Assembly (NCBI GenBank): GCA_032622095.1
Contig: CP136068.1
Coordinates: 119,957,509-120,021,508 of the forward strand
Source: Siphonodentalium dalli
Taxonomy: Eukaryota > Mollusca > Scaphopoda > Gadilida > Siphonodentaliidae
Direction of reading: 5' to 3'
Length of the DNA: 64,000 nt
Shown piece after piece: positions 1-12,160 of this stretch. Position numbers and translations under genes: made by a program. The stretch's first letter is position 1, and the number at the start of each line of letters is the position of its first letter. Below the pieces are notes generated by a model, which was not told the DNA's origin, searched no databases, and saw nothing but the letters and a program-made list of their open reading frames with translations.

Positions 1-2040
1 TAAAATTTGTCATGAATGTTAATAATGACATGTAGATGGGAACGAGTCATTTTGGGGTCATTCGGTCAAAAAACATGGCCGCCAGCAGGCATCTTTGATT
101 TTACTCTTTGTATGACTAAATCCTTTAGCACGGGCTACAGGTCGTACCTTTAGTCTGATCATCATAAAATTTGTTATGGCTGTTGAAATTGGAATGTAGA
201 TGGGAACGAGTCATTTTGGGGTCATTCGGACAAAAAACAATGGCCGCCAGTGGCCATCTTGGATTTCAAAATTCAATCCATTAGCACGGGCCACAGGTCG
301 CACTGTTCGGCTGATCATCATGAAATTTGTCATGGATGTTAATATTGACATGTAGATGGGAACGAGTAATTTTGGGGTCATTCGGCCAAAAAACATGGCG
401 GCCAGCAGCCATCTTGGATTTTACTCTTTGTATGACTAAATCCTTTAGCACGGGCTACAGGTCGTACCTTTAGTCTGATCATCATAAAATTTGTCATGAA
501 TGTTAATAATGACATGTAGATGGGAACGAGTCATTTTGGGGTCATTCGGTCAAAAAACATGGCCGCCAGCAGGCATCTTTGATTTTACTCTTTGTATGAC
601 TAAATCCTTTAGCACGGGCTACAGGTCGTACCTTTAGTCTGATCATCATAAAATTTGTTATGGCTGTTGAAATTGGAATGTAGATGGGAACGAGTCATTT
701 TGGGGTCATTCGGACAAAAAACAATGGCCGCCAGTGGCCATCTTGGATTTCAAAATTCAATCCATTAGCACGGGCCACAGGTCGTACTGTTCGTCTGATC
801 ATCATGAAATTTGTGATGGATGTTAATATTGACATGTAGATGGGAACGAGTAATTTTGGGGTCATTCGGCCAAAAAACATGGCGGCCAGCAGCCATCTTG
901 GATTTTACTCTTTGTATGACTAAATTCTTTAGCACGGGCTACAGGTTGTACCTTTAGTCCGATCATCATAGAATTTGTCATGGCTGTTGAAATTGGAATG
1001 TAGATGGGAACGAGTCATTTTGGGGTCATTTGGACAAAAAACATGGCCGCCAGTGGCCAACTTGGATTTCAAAATTCAATCCATTAGCACGGGCCACAGG
1101 TCGTACTGTTCGTCTGATCATCATGAAATTTGTCATGGATGTTAATGTTGACATGTAGATGGGAACGAGTAATTTTGGGGTCATTCGGCCAAAAAACATG
1201 GCGGCCAGCAGCCATCTTGGATTTTACTCTTTGTATGACTAAATTCTTTAGCACGGGCTACAGGTCGTACCTTTAGTCTGATCATCATCAAATTTGTCAT
1301 GGTTGTTAATATTGACATGTAGATGGGAACGAGTCATTTTGGGGTCATTCGGTCAAAAATCATGGCCGCCAGCAGGCATCTTTGATTTTACTCTTTGTAT
1401 GACTAAATCCTTTAGCACGGGCTACAGGTCGTACCTTTAGTCTGATCATCATAAAATTTGTTATGGCTGTTGAAATTGGAATGTAGATGGGAACGAGTCA
1501 TTTTGGGGTCATTCGGACAAAAAACAATGGCCGCCAGTGGCCATCTTGGATTTCAAAATTCAATCCATTAGCACGGGCCACAGGTCGTACTGTTCGTCTG
1601 ATCATCATGAAATTTGTGATGGATGTTAATATTGACATGTAGATGGGAACGAGTAATTTTGGGGTCATTCGGCCAAAAAACATGGCGGCCAGCAACCATC
1701 TTGGATTTTACTCTTTGTATGACTAAATTCTTTAGCACGGGCTACAGGTTGTACCTTTAGTCCGATCATCATAGAATTTGTCATGGCTGTTGAAATTGGA
1801 ATGTAGATGGGAACGAGTCATTTTGGGGTCATTTGGACAAAAAACATGGCCGCCAGTGGCCAACTTGGATTTCAAAATTCAATCCATTAGCACGGGCCAC
1901 AGGTCGTACTGTTCGTCTGATCATCATGAAATTTGTCATGGATGTTAATGTTGACATGTAGATGGGAACGAGTAATTTTGGGGTCATTCGGCCAAAAAAC
2001 ATGGCGGCCAGCAGCCATCTTGGATTTTACTCTTTGTATG
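1..2040. repeat. Irregular left part of satellite (3-, 5- and 6-monomer spacings)
   Basis: Equivalent positions recur at 396, 880, 1683 and 2650, giving spacings of 484, 803 and 967 bp, that is 3, 5 and 6 monomers. The 3-monomer block 1-484 is repeated almost exactly from 485. The 5-monomer block around 878-1680 recurs from 1681. This part is therefore organised differently from the regular 1,296-bp array to its right. Confidence 0.85.
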
Positions 2041-5000
2041 ACTAAATTCTTTAGCACAGGCTACAGGTCGTACCTTTAGTCTGATCATCATCAAATTTGT
2101 CATGGTTGTTAATATTGACATGTAGATGGGAACGAGTCATTTTGGGGTTATTTGGCCCAAAAACATGGCCGCCAGCAGCCATCTTGGATTTTACTCTTTG
2201 TATGACTAAATCCTTTAGCACGGGCTACAGGTCGTACCTTTAGTCTGATCATCATAAAATATGTCATGAATGTTGATAATAACATGTAGATGGGAACGAG
2301 TCATTTTGGGGTCGTTCGTTCAAAAAACATGGCCGCTAGCAGGCATCTTTGATTTTACTCTTTGTATGACTAAATCCTTTAGCACGGGCTACAGGTCGTA
2401 CCTTTAGTCTGATCATCATAAAATTTGTTATGGCTGTTGAAATTGGAATGTAGATGGGAACGAGTCATTTTGGGGTCATTCGGACAAAAAATAATGGCAG
2501 CCAGTGGCCATCTTGGATTTCAAAATTCAATCCATTAGCACGGGCCACAGGTCGTACTGTTCGGCTGATCATCATGAAATTTGTCATGGATGTTAATATT
2601 GACATGTAGATGGGAACGAGTAATTTTGGGGTCATTCGGCCAAAAAACATGGCGGCCAGCAGCCATCTTGGATTTTACTCTTTGTATGACTAAATTCTTT
2701 AGCACGGGCTACAGGTCGTACCTTTAGTCTGATCATCATCAAATTTGTCATGGATGTTAATATTGATATGTAGATGGGAACGAGTAATTTTGGGGTCATT
2801 TGGCCCAAAAACATGGCCGCCAGCAGCCATCTTGGATTTTACTCTTTGTATGACTAAATCCTTTAGCACGGGCTACAGGTCGTACCTTTAGTCTGATCAT
2901 CATAAAATTTGTCATGAATGTTAATAATGACATGTAGATGGGAACGAGTCATTTTGGGGTCATTCGGTCAAAAAACATGGCCGCCAGCAGGCATCTTTGA
3001 TTTTACTCTTTGTATGACTAAATCCTTTAGCACGGGCTACAGGTCGTACCTTTAGTCTGATCATCATAAAATTTGTTATGGCTGTTGAAATTGGAATGTA
3101 GATGGGAACGAGTCATTTTGGGGTCATTCGGACAAAAAACAATGGCCGCCAGTGGCCATCTTGGATTTCAAAATTCAATCCATTAGCACGGGCCACAGGT
3201 CGTACTGTTCGTCTGATCATCATGAAATTTGTGATGGATGTTAATATTGACATGTAGATGGGAACGAGTAATTTTGGGGTCATTCGGCCAAAAAACATGG
3301 CGGCCAGCAGCCATCTTGGATTTTACACTTTGTATGACTAAATTCTTTAGCACGGGCTACAGGTCGTACCTTTAGTCTGATCATCATCAAATTTGTCATG
3401 GTTGTTAATATTGACATGTAGATGGGAACGAGTCATTTTGGGGTTATTTGGCCCAAAAACATGGCCGCCAGCAGCCATCTTGGATTTTACTCTTTGTATG
3501 ACTAAATCCTTTAGCACGGGCTACAGGTCGTACCTTTAGTCTGATCATCATAAAATATGTCATGAATGTTGATAATAACATGTAGATGGGAACGAGTCAT
3601 TTTGGGGTCGTTCGGTCAAAAAACATGGCCGCCAGCAGGCATCTTTGATTTTACTCTTTGTATGACTAAATCCTTTAGCACGGGCTACAGGTCGTACCTT
3701 TAGTCTGATCATCATAAAATTTGTTATGGCTGTTGAAATTGGAATGTAGATGGGAACGAGTCATTTTGGGGTCATTCGGACAAAAAATAATGGCAGCCAG
3801 TGGCCATCTTGGATTTCAAAATTCAATCCATTAGCACGGGCCACAGGTCGTACTGTTCGGCTGATCATCATGAAATTTGTCATGGATGTTAATATTGACA
3901 TGTAGATGGGAACGAGTAATTTTGGGGTCATTCGGCCAAAAAACATGGCGGCCAGCAGCCATCTTGGATTTTACTCTTTGTATGACTAAATTCTTTAGCA
4001 CGGGCTACAGGTCGTACCTTTAGTCTGATCATCATCAAATTTGTCATGGATGTTAATATTGATATGTAGATGGGAACGAGTAATTTTGGGGTCATTTGGC
4101 CCAAAAACATGGCCGCCAGCAGCCATCTTGGATTTTACTCTTTGTATGACTAAATCCTTTAGCACGGGCTACAGGTCGTACCTTTAGTCTGATCATCATA
4201 AAATTTGTCATGAATGTTAATAATGACATGTAGATGGGAACGAGTCATTTTGGGGTCATTCGGTCAAAAAACATGGCCGCCAGCAGGCATCTTTGATTTT
4301 ACTCTTTGTATGACTAAATCCTTTAGCACGGGCTACAGGTCGTACCTTTAGTCTGATCATCATAAAATTTGTTATGGCTGTTGAAATTGGAATGTAGATG
4401 GGAACGAGTCATTTTGGGGTCATTCGGACAAAAAACAATGGCCGCCAGTGGCCATTTTGGATTTCAAAATTCAATCCATTAGCACGGGCCACAGGTCGTA
4501 CTGTTCGTCTGATCATCATGAAATTTGTGATGGATGTTAATATTGACATGTAGATGGGAACGAGTAATTTTGGGGTCATTCGGCCAAAAAACATGGCGGC
4601 CAGCAGCCATCTTGGATTTTACACTTTGTATGACTAAATTCTTTAGCACGGGCTACAGGTCGTACCTTTAGTCTGATCATCATCAAATTTGTCATGGTTG
4701 TTAATATTGACATGTAGATGGGAACGAGTCATTTTGGGGTTATTTGGCCCAAAAACATGGCCGCCAGCAGCCATCTTGGATTTTACTCTTTGTATGACTA
4801 AATCCTTTAGCACGGGCTACAGGTCGTACCTTTAGTCTGATCATCATAAAATATGTCATGAATGTTGATAATAACATGTAGATGGGAACGAGTCATTTTG
4901 GGGTCGTTCGGTCAAAAAACATGGCCGCCAGCAGGCATCTTTGATTTTACTCTTTGTATGACTAAATCCTTTAGCACGGGCTACAGGTCGTACCTTTAGT

Positions 5001-8000
5001 CTGATCATCATAAAATTTGTTATGGCTGTTGAAATTGGAATGTAGATGGGAACGAGTCATTTTGGGGTCATTCGGACAAAAAATAATGGCAGCCAGTGGC
5101 CATCTTGGATTTCAAAATTCAATCCATTAGCACGGGCCACAGGTCGTACTGTTCGGCTGATCATCATGAAATTTGTCATGGATGTTAATATTGACATGTA
5201 GATGGGAACGAGTAATTTTGGGGTCATTCGGCCAAAAAACATGGCGGCCAGCAGCCATCTTGGATTTTACTCTTTGTATGACTAAATTCTTTAGCACGGG
5301 CTACAGGTCGTACCTTTAGTCTGATCATCATCAAATTTGTCATGGATGTTAATATTGATATGTAGATGGGAACGAGTAATTTTGGGGTCATTTGGCCCAA
5401 AAACATGGCCGCCAGCAGCCATCTTGGATTTTACTCTTTGTATGACTAAATCCTTTAGCACGGGCTACAGGTCGTACCTTTAGTCTGATCATCATAAAAT
5501 TTGTCATGAATGTTAATAATGACATGTAGATGGGAACGAGTCATTTTGGGGTCATTCGGTCAAAAAACATGGCCGCCAGCAGGCATCTTTGATTTTACTC
5601 TTTGTATGACTAAATCCTTTAGCACGGGCTACAGGTCGTACCTTTAGTCTGATCATCATAAAATTTGTTATGGCTGTTGAAATTGGAATGTAGATGGGAA
5701 CGAGTCATTTTGGGGTCATTCGGACAAAAAACAATGGCCGCCAGTGGCCATCTTGGATTTCAAAATTCAATCCATTAGCACGGGCCACAGGTCGTACTGT
5801 TCGTCTGATCATCATGAAATTTGTGATGGATGTTAATATTGACATGTAGATGGGAACGAGTAATTTTGGGGTCATTCGGCCAAAAAACATGGCGGCCAGC
5901 AGCCATCTTGGATTTTACACTTTGTATGACTAAATTCTTTAGCACGGGCTACAGGTCGTACCTTTAGTCTGATCATCATCAAATTTGTCATGGTTGTTAA
6001 TATTGACATGTAGATGGGAACGAGTCATTTTGGGGTTATTTGGCCCAAAAACATGGCCGCCAGCAGCCATCTTGGATTTTACTCTTTGTATGACTAAATC
6101 CTTTAGCACGGGCTACAGGTCGTACCTTTAGTCTGATCATCATAAAATATGTCATGAATGTTGATAATAACATGTAGATGGGAACGAGTCATTTTGGGGT
6201 CGTTCGGTCAAAAAACATGGCCGCCAGCAGGCATCTTTGATTTTACTCTTTGTATGACTAAATCCTTTAGCACGGGCTACAGGTCGTACCTTTAGTCTGA
6301 TCATCATAAAATTTGTTATGGCTGTTGAAATTGGAATGTAGATGGGAACGAGTCATTTTGGGGTCATTCGGACAAAAAATAATGGCAGCCAGTGGCCATC
6401 TTGGATTTCAAAATTCAATCCATTAGCACGGGCCACAGGTCGTACTGTTCGGCTGATCATCATGAAATTTGTCATGGATGTTAATATTGACATGTAGATG
6501 GGAACGAGTAATTTTGGGGTCATTCGGCCAAAAAACATGGCGGCCAGCAGCCATCTTGGATTTTACTCTTTGTATGACTAAATTCTTTAGCACGGGCTAC
6601 AGGTCGTACCTTTAGTCTGATCATCATCAAATTTGTCATGGATGTTAATATTGATATGTAGATGGGAACGAGTAATTTTGGGGTCATTTGGCCCAAAAAC
6701 ATGGCCGCCAGCAGCCATCTTGGATTTTACTCTTTGTATGACTAAATCCTTTAGCACGGGCTACAGGTCGTACCTTTAGTCTGATCATCATAAAATTTGT
6801 CATGAATGTTAATAATGACATGTAGATGGGAACGAGTCATTTTGGGGTCATTCGGTCAAAAAACATGGCCGCCAGCAGGCATCTTTGATTTTACTCTTTG
6901 TATGACTAAATCCTTTAGCACGGGCTACAGGTCGTACCTTTAGTCTGATCATCATAAAATTTGTTATGGCTGTTGAAATTGGAATGTAGATGGGAACGAG
7001 TCATTTTGGGGTCATTCGGACAAAAAACAATGGCCGCCAGTGGCCATTTTGGATTTCAAAATTCAATCCATTAGCACGGGCCACAGGTCGTACTGTTCGT
7101 CTGATCATCATGAAATTTGTGATGGATGTTAATATTGACATGTAGATGGGAACGAGTAATTTTGGGGTCATTCGGCCAAAAAACATGGCGGCCAGCAGCC
7201 ATCTTGGATTTTACACTTTGTATGACTAAATTCTTTAGCACGGGCTACAGGTCGTACCTTTAGTCTGATCATCATCAAATTTGTCATGGTTGTTAATATT
7301 GACATGTAGATGGGAACGAGTCATTTTGGGGTTATTTGGCCCAAAAACATGGCCGCCAGCAGCCATCTTGGATTTTACTCTTTGTATGACTAAATCCTTT
7401 AGCACGGGCTACAGGTCGTACCTTTAGTCTGATCATCATAAAATATGTCATGAATGTTGATAATAACATGTAGATGGGAACGAGTCATTTTGGGGTCGTT
7501 CGGTCAAAAAACATGGCCGCCAGCAGGCATCTTTGATTTTACTCTTTGTATGACTAAATCCTTTAGCACGGGCTACAGGTCGTACCTTTAGTCTGATCAT
7601 CATAAAATTTGTTATGGCTGTTGAAATTGGAATGTAGATGGGAACGAGTCATTTTGGGGTCATTCGGACAAAAAATAATGGCAGCCAGTGGCCATCTTGG
7701 ATTTCAAAATTCAATCCATTAGCACGGGCCACAGGTCGTACTGTTCGGCTGATCATCATGAAATTTGTCATGGATGTTAATATTGACATGTAGATGGGAA
7801 CGAGTAATTTTGGGGTCATTCGGCCAAAAAACATGGCGGCCAGCAGCCATCTTGGATTTTACTCTTTGTATGACTAAATTCTTTAGCACGGGCTACAGGT
7901 CGTACCTTTAGTCTGATCATCATCAAATTTGTCATGGATGTTAATATTGATATGTAGATGGGAACGAGTAATTTTGGGGTCATTTGGCCCAAAAACATGG

Positions 8001-9850
8001 CCGCCAGCAGCCATCTTGGATTTTACTCTTTGTATGACTAAATCCTTTAGCACGGGCTACAGGTCGTACCTTTAGTCTGATCATCATAAAATTTGTCATG
8101 AATGTTAATAATGACATGTAGATGGGAACGAGTCATTTTGGGGTCATTCGGTCAAAAAACATGGCCGCCAGCAGGCATCTTTGATTTTACTCTTTGTATG
8201 ACTAAATCCTTTAGCACGGGCTACAGGTCGTACCTTTAGTCTGATCATCATAAAATTTGTTATGGCTGTTGAAATTGGAATGTAGATGGGAACGAGTCAT
8301 TTTGGGGTCATTCGGACAAAAAACAATGGCCGCCAGTGGCCATCTTGGATTTCAAAATTCAATCCATTAGCACGGGCCACAGGTCGTACTGTTCGTCTGA
8401 TCATCATGAAATTTGTGATGGATGTTAATATTGACATGTAGATGGGAACGAGCAATTTTGGGGTCATTCGGCCAAAAAACATGGCGGCCAGCAGCCATCT
8501 TGGATTTTACACTTTGTATGACTAAATTCTTTAGCACGGGCTACAGGTCGTACCTTTAGTCTGATCATCATCAAATTTGTCATGGTTGTTAATATTGACA
8601 TGTAGATGGGAACTAGTCATTTTGGGGTTATTTGGCCCAAAAACATGGCCGCCAGCAGCCATCTTGGATTTTACTCTTTGTATGACTAAATCCTTTAGCA
8701 CGGGCTACAGGTCGTACCTTTAGTCTGATCATCATAAAATATGTCATGAATGTTGATAATAACATGTAGATGGGAACGAGTCATTTTGGGGTCGTTCGGT
8801 CAAAAAACATGGCCGCCAGCAGGCATCTTTGATTTTACTCTTTGTATGAATAAATCCTTTAGCACGGGATACAGGTCGTACCTTTAGTCTGATCATCATA
8901 AAATTTGTTATGGCTGTTGAAATTGGAATGTAGATGGGAACGAGTCATTTTGGGGTCATTCGGACAAAAAATAATGGCAGCCAGTGGCCATCTTGGATTT
9001 CAAAATTCAATCCATTAGCACGGGCCACAGGTCGTACTGTTCGGCTGATCATCATGAAATTTGTCATGGATGTTAATATTGACATGTAGATGGGAACGAG
9101 TAATTTTGGGGTCATTCGGCCAAAAAACATGGCGGCCAGCAGCCATCTTGGATTTTACTCTTTGTATGACTAAATTCTTTAGCACGGGCTACAGGTCGTA
9201 CCTTTAGTCTGATCATCATCAAATTTGTCATGGATGTTAATATTGATATGTAGATGGGAACGAGTAATTTTGGGGTCATTTGGCCCAAAAACATGGCCGC
9301 CAGCAGCCATCTTGGATTTTACTCTTTGTATGACTAAATCCTTTAGCACGGGCTACAGGTCGTACCTTTAGTCTGATCATCATAAAATTTGTCATGAATG
9401 TTAATAATGACATGTAGATGGGAACGAGTCATTTTGGGGTCATTCGGTCAAAAAACATGGCCGCCAGCAGGCATCTTTGATTTTACTCTTTGTATGACTA
9501 AATCCTTTAGCACGGGCTACAGGTCGTACCTTTAGTCTGATCATCATAAAATTTGTTATGGCTGTTGAAATTGGAATGTAGATGGGAACGAGTCATTTTG
9601 GGGTCATTCGGACAAAAAACAATGGCCGCCAGTGGCCATCTTGGATTTCAAAATTCAATCCATTAGCACGGGCCACAGGTCGTACTGTTCGTCTGATCAT
9701 CATGAAATTTGTGATGGATGTTAATATTGACATGTAGATGGGAACGAGTAATTTTGGGGTCATTCGGCCAAAAAACATGGCGGCCAGCAGCCATCTTGGA
9801 TTTTACACTTTGTATGACTAAATTCTTTAGCACGGGCTACAGGTCGTACC
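2041..9850. repeat. Higher-order repeat, 1,296-bp unit (8 monomers), about six copies
   Basis: Diagnostic variants recur at exactly 1,296-bp steps: one at 2465, 3761, 5057, 6353, 7649 and 8945, the other at 3113, 4409, 5705, 7001, 8297 and 9593. The two series are offset by 648 bp, so the 8-mer is a pair of diverged 4-mers. A C-to-T change (GGCCATCTTGG to GGCCATTTTGG) is present only in the units near 4453 and 7045, exactly 2,592 bp apart, which points to duplication of a two-unit block. The periodicity breaks near 9,855, where monomers become more divergent. Confidence 0.93.
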
Positions 9851-10310
9851 TTTAATCTGATCATCAACAAATTTGTCATGGATGTTAACATTGACATGCA
9901 GATTGGAACGAGTAATTTTGGGGTCATTTGGCCGAAAAACATGGCTGCCAGCAGCCATCTTGGATTTTACTCTTTGTATGACTAAATCCTTTAGCACGGG
10001 CTACAGGTCGTACCTTTAGTCTTATCATCATAAAATTTGTCATGAATGTTAATAATGAGATGTAGATGGGAACGAGTCATTTTGGGGTCATTTGGCCCAA
10101 AAACATGGCCGCCAGCAGCCATCTTGGATTTTACTCTTTGAATGACTAAATCCTTTAGCACGGGCTACAGGTCGTACCTTTAGTCTCATCATCATAAAAT
10201 TTGTCATGGCTGTTAACGATGACATGTAGATGGGAACGATTCTTTTTGGGGTCATTCGGCCGAAAAACATGGCCGCCAGCAGCCATCTTGGATTTTACTT
10301 TTCTCTTCAT

Positions 10311-10445
10311 GTCCATAAACTAGTAATAGACATTCAACTTCCCACATTCCTAATCGCTGCATTGACTGTAATACATTAAATTATTCCCTTTCCAAGTTGA
10401 GCTACAGTGTCATTGACACTTTCATTTATTAATTTCACTGGCTGG
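10311..10445. repeat. Single-copy flank of the satellite's parent element
   Basis: Directly after the last monomer comes sequence (CATTGACTGTAATACATNAA, then CCAAGTTGAGCT and GTCATTGACACTTTCATTT) that also follows the diverged ~162-bp repeats at about 58,196-58,310. The array therefore retains the flank of a dispersed element, which indicates that the satellite expanded from that element's internal repeats. Confidence 0.8.
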
Positions 10446-11240
10446 GATTGCTACAAGTCAACATGTTCTTATGTATGGTGTAGATAAGGGGGTTATCAAT
10501 GTAAAGTGTGCATATAAGCTGCCCAATGTTTTATGGAAATTATTAATTTCAATGACTGGGATTGCTACAAGTTTACATGTTCTTATGTATGGTGTAGACA
10601 GGGGGTGGATGGGATTACTACAAGTTAAAGGTACTCAATCCGATAAAACTCCTCTCAATTACTATTTCAATGGCTTCGGGGGTCAAAAATATTTGATTCG
10701 AGTCGAGGAAGCCACCCATCAAAGCTCAGATTTTTTAGATATCGATTTTAGAAATCTATTATTTTTCATTATCGGGAATACTTTCTGGCCCAGAACACAG
10801 CCAAATTGCGTTATTATTACCACTTGATTTTAGAGTTATCCATCCTTGTCTGTTTGAATAGTGTTTTGGTGTACACATCTCGAGCAGATTACGGCAGTTG
10901 AAGGCAATTATTAGTACTCATCTCGAAAAAATAACAAATTTCAAAAATCAATATCTAATAACTCTGAGCTTTGTTTGATGGGTTCCTCGACTCGAATAAA
11001 ATATTTTTTACCCCAAAAGCCAAAGAAATAGTAATATAGGACCCTCTGATCGGATTGTTGTTGTTGGAATCTGTTGAGATGGGGACCCTCTGATCGGATT
11101 GAGTACCTTTAACATGTTCTTATGTATGGTGTAGATAGGGGGTTATCACTGTAAAGTGTTCATCTAAGCTGCCCATTGATTTACAGAAGCTTATAATTAT
11201 CACAGTAAAGTTTTCATCCAAGCTGCCGAATGTTAGATAC
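10440..11240. repeat. ~108-bp tandem repeat interrupted by a TTAA-target MITE
   Basis: The motif ATTGCTACAAGT, then ACATGTTCTTATGTATGGTG, then a GGGGGTTATCA stretch recurs at about 10,449, 10,558, 10,608 (partial) and 11,109. The third and fourth units are separated by the TTAA-target element at 10,629-11,108. An open frame of 118 codons (10,471-10,827) runs through this repeat and the MITE; it is not considered a gene. Confidence 0.75.
10629..11108. mobile_element. TTAA-target MITE, family B copy 1
   Basis: The ends are AGGTACTCAATCCGAT and its inverse GGATTGAGTACCT, flanked by TTAA on both sides (10,625-10,628 and 11,109-11,112). The interior is largely an inverted repeat with TTCGGGGGTCAAAAATATTTG on one arm and AAATATTTTTTACCCC on the other. 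TTAA target duplications are characteristic of piggyBac-type elements (established knowledge); no transposase is present. Confidence 0.85.
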
Positions 11241-12121
11241 TAGAGTTTCCAAATGTGATCTTTATTTTCAAATATTGGGAGATGAAATGTTTTTCCTTAG
11301 TGTGAGTTAAGATTGTTTTTAATTAGTTTGGAGACTTATATTTCGATCTATTTTAAGAAGATAACAATTTGAAAGCTGTATCATCACACTGTTATTAGCA
11401 CCATTCCTCAAGACCAGGACCAATTACAGCATTCTATATCTATTGGAGTGTGAAACTGGACAACCACTGAACTCAAAATCGTCTATCTCTTCCTAAACAC
11501 GATTTATATAGCTTCCGGGGTATAAAATAATAGAGTCGAAGACACCTGTCTGGAAACACTTCTGTAAATTAATATTGATTTTACATTGATATTATTTATA
11601 TTTTCTAATATAATGCGATAATCAATTGGAATATTTTTTCGTTACTACCGGGTATATTTAGAATTTTTAGATAGAGTTATACTGTATGCAAATGTTATAC
11701 ATTATACATGAGCAATTTGTGATGATATATTCATTTAGATTTGTCAAGAATGACTCGATTTATATAAACATTATTAAGTAGAAATTAAAACACTTATCAA
11801 CATGAAATAAATCTATTAACTGCTTTCAATGATCTGCACAGAAGAGAGATAAACACGCCTTAAGTTTTACTGTATCATCAAGATAATATCAGAGTATATT
11901 TTGTATTGTTACTAAATTCAGTCTGAGGCATATGGAGTCCATTTATAAGTATTTCATGTGTTTTTGAACATATTTTTGCCTGTGAAATATGACAATAGTG
12001 TTACTAGGTTTAATTCAAGGTTTATTTTTGTCCCCCGAAAAAAAAATTAAGACTAGTTATTTTATTCAAATTAAATATGTAAACCAAATTTTTAATAATT
12101 GATATCGTTGTGATTTTCCAG
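11241..12121. other. AT-rich DCTN2 intron sequence, nothing recognised
   Basis: I see no exon with usable splice sites, no RNA gene and no repeat shared with other parts of the window. It precedes the first recognised DCTN2 exon and ends in its acceptor (TTTTCCAG). Confidence 0.6.
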
Positions 12122-12160
12122 GGCATATTGACATCAGACACAGCTAATAAGAATCTCCTG
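12122..12160 (+). CDS. DCTN2: DCTN2 exon (13 codons)
   Basis: Acceptor TTTTCCAG precedes it and donor GTAAGT follows. It reads GILTSDTANKNLL with phase 0 at both ends and joins smoothly to the next exon (NLL-GAVSVL), as expected for the dynamitin family. It is the most upstream exon that can be recognised here. Confidence 0.85.

Larger units (their letters stand above)
1..10310. repeat. Satellite array of ~162-bp monomers (about 64 copies, open at left edge)
   Basis: The whole interval is a head-to-tail array of one monomer of roughly 158-164 bp. Recurrent landmarks in every monomer are ATCTTGGATTTTACTCTTTG, TTTAGCACGGGCTACAGGTC, CTGATCATCAT and GTAGATGGGAACGAGT. No non-satellite sequence interrupts it, and it starts before base 1. 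Open frames of 60-65 codons recur on the minus strand once per few monomers; they follow the repeat period and are not genes. The array lies upstream of DCTN2 exons on the plus strand and is probably intronic to that gene. Confidence 0.97.

Noticed and set aside
211-10270. About 25 minus-strand open frames of 60-65 codons (MFF/LGxMTPKLLVPIY...) in the satellite
   Set aside because: They recur with the monomer and higher-order period, have no start context or codon-level constraint beyond the repeat, and share frame only because monomers are ~162 bp (a multiple of 3).
1-10310. Repeat-spacer pattern that might suggest a CRISPR array
   Set aside because: Monomers are contiguous ~162-bp units without unique spacers, and the window has spliced animal genes and no cas genes.
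10471-10827. 118-codon open frame
   Set aside because: It runs across a tandem repeat and into a TTAA-target MITE. The near-identical MITE at 29,913 carries the same stretch.
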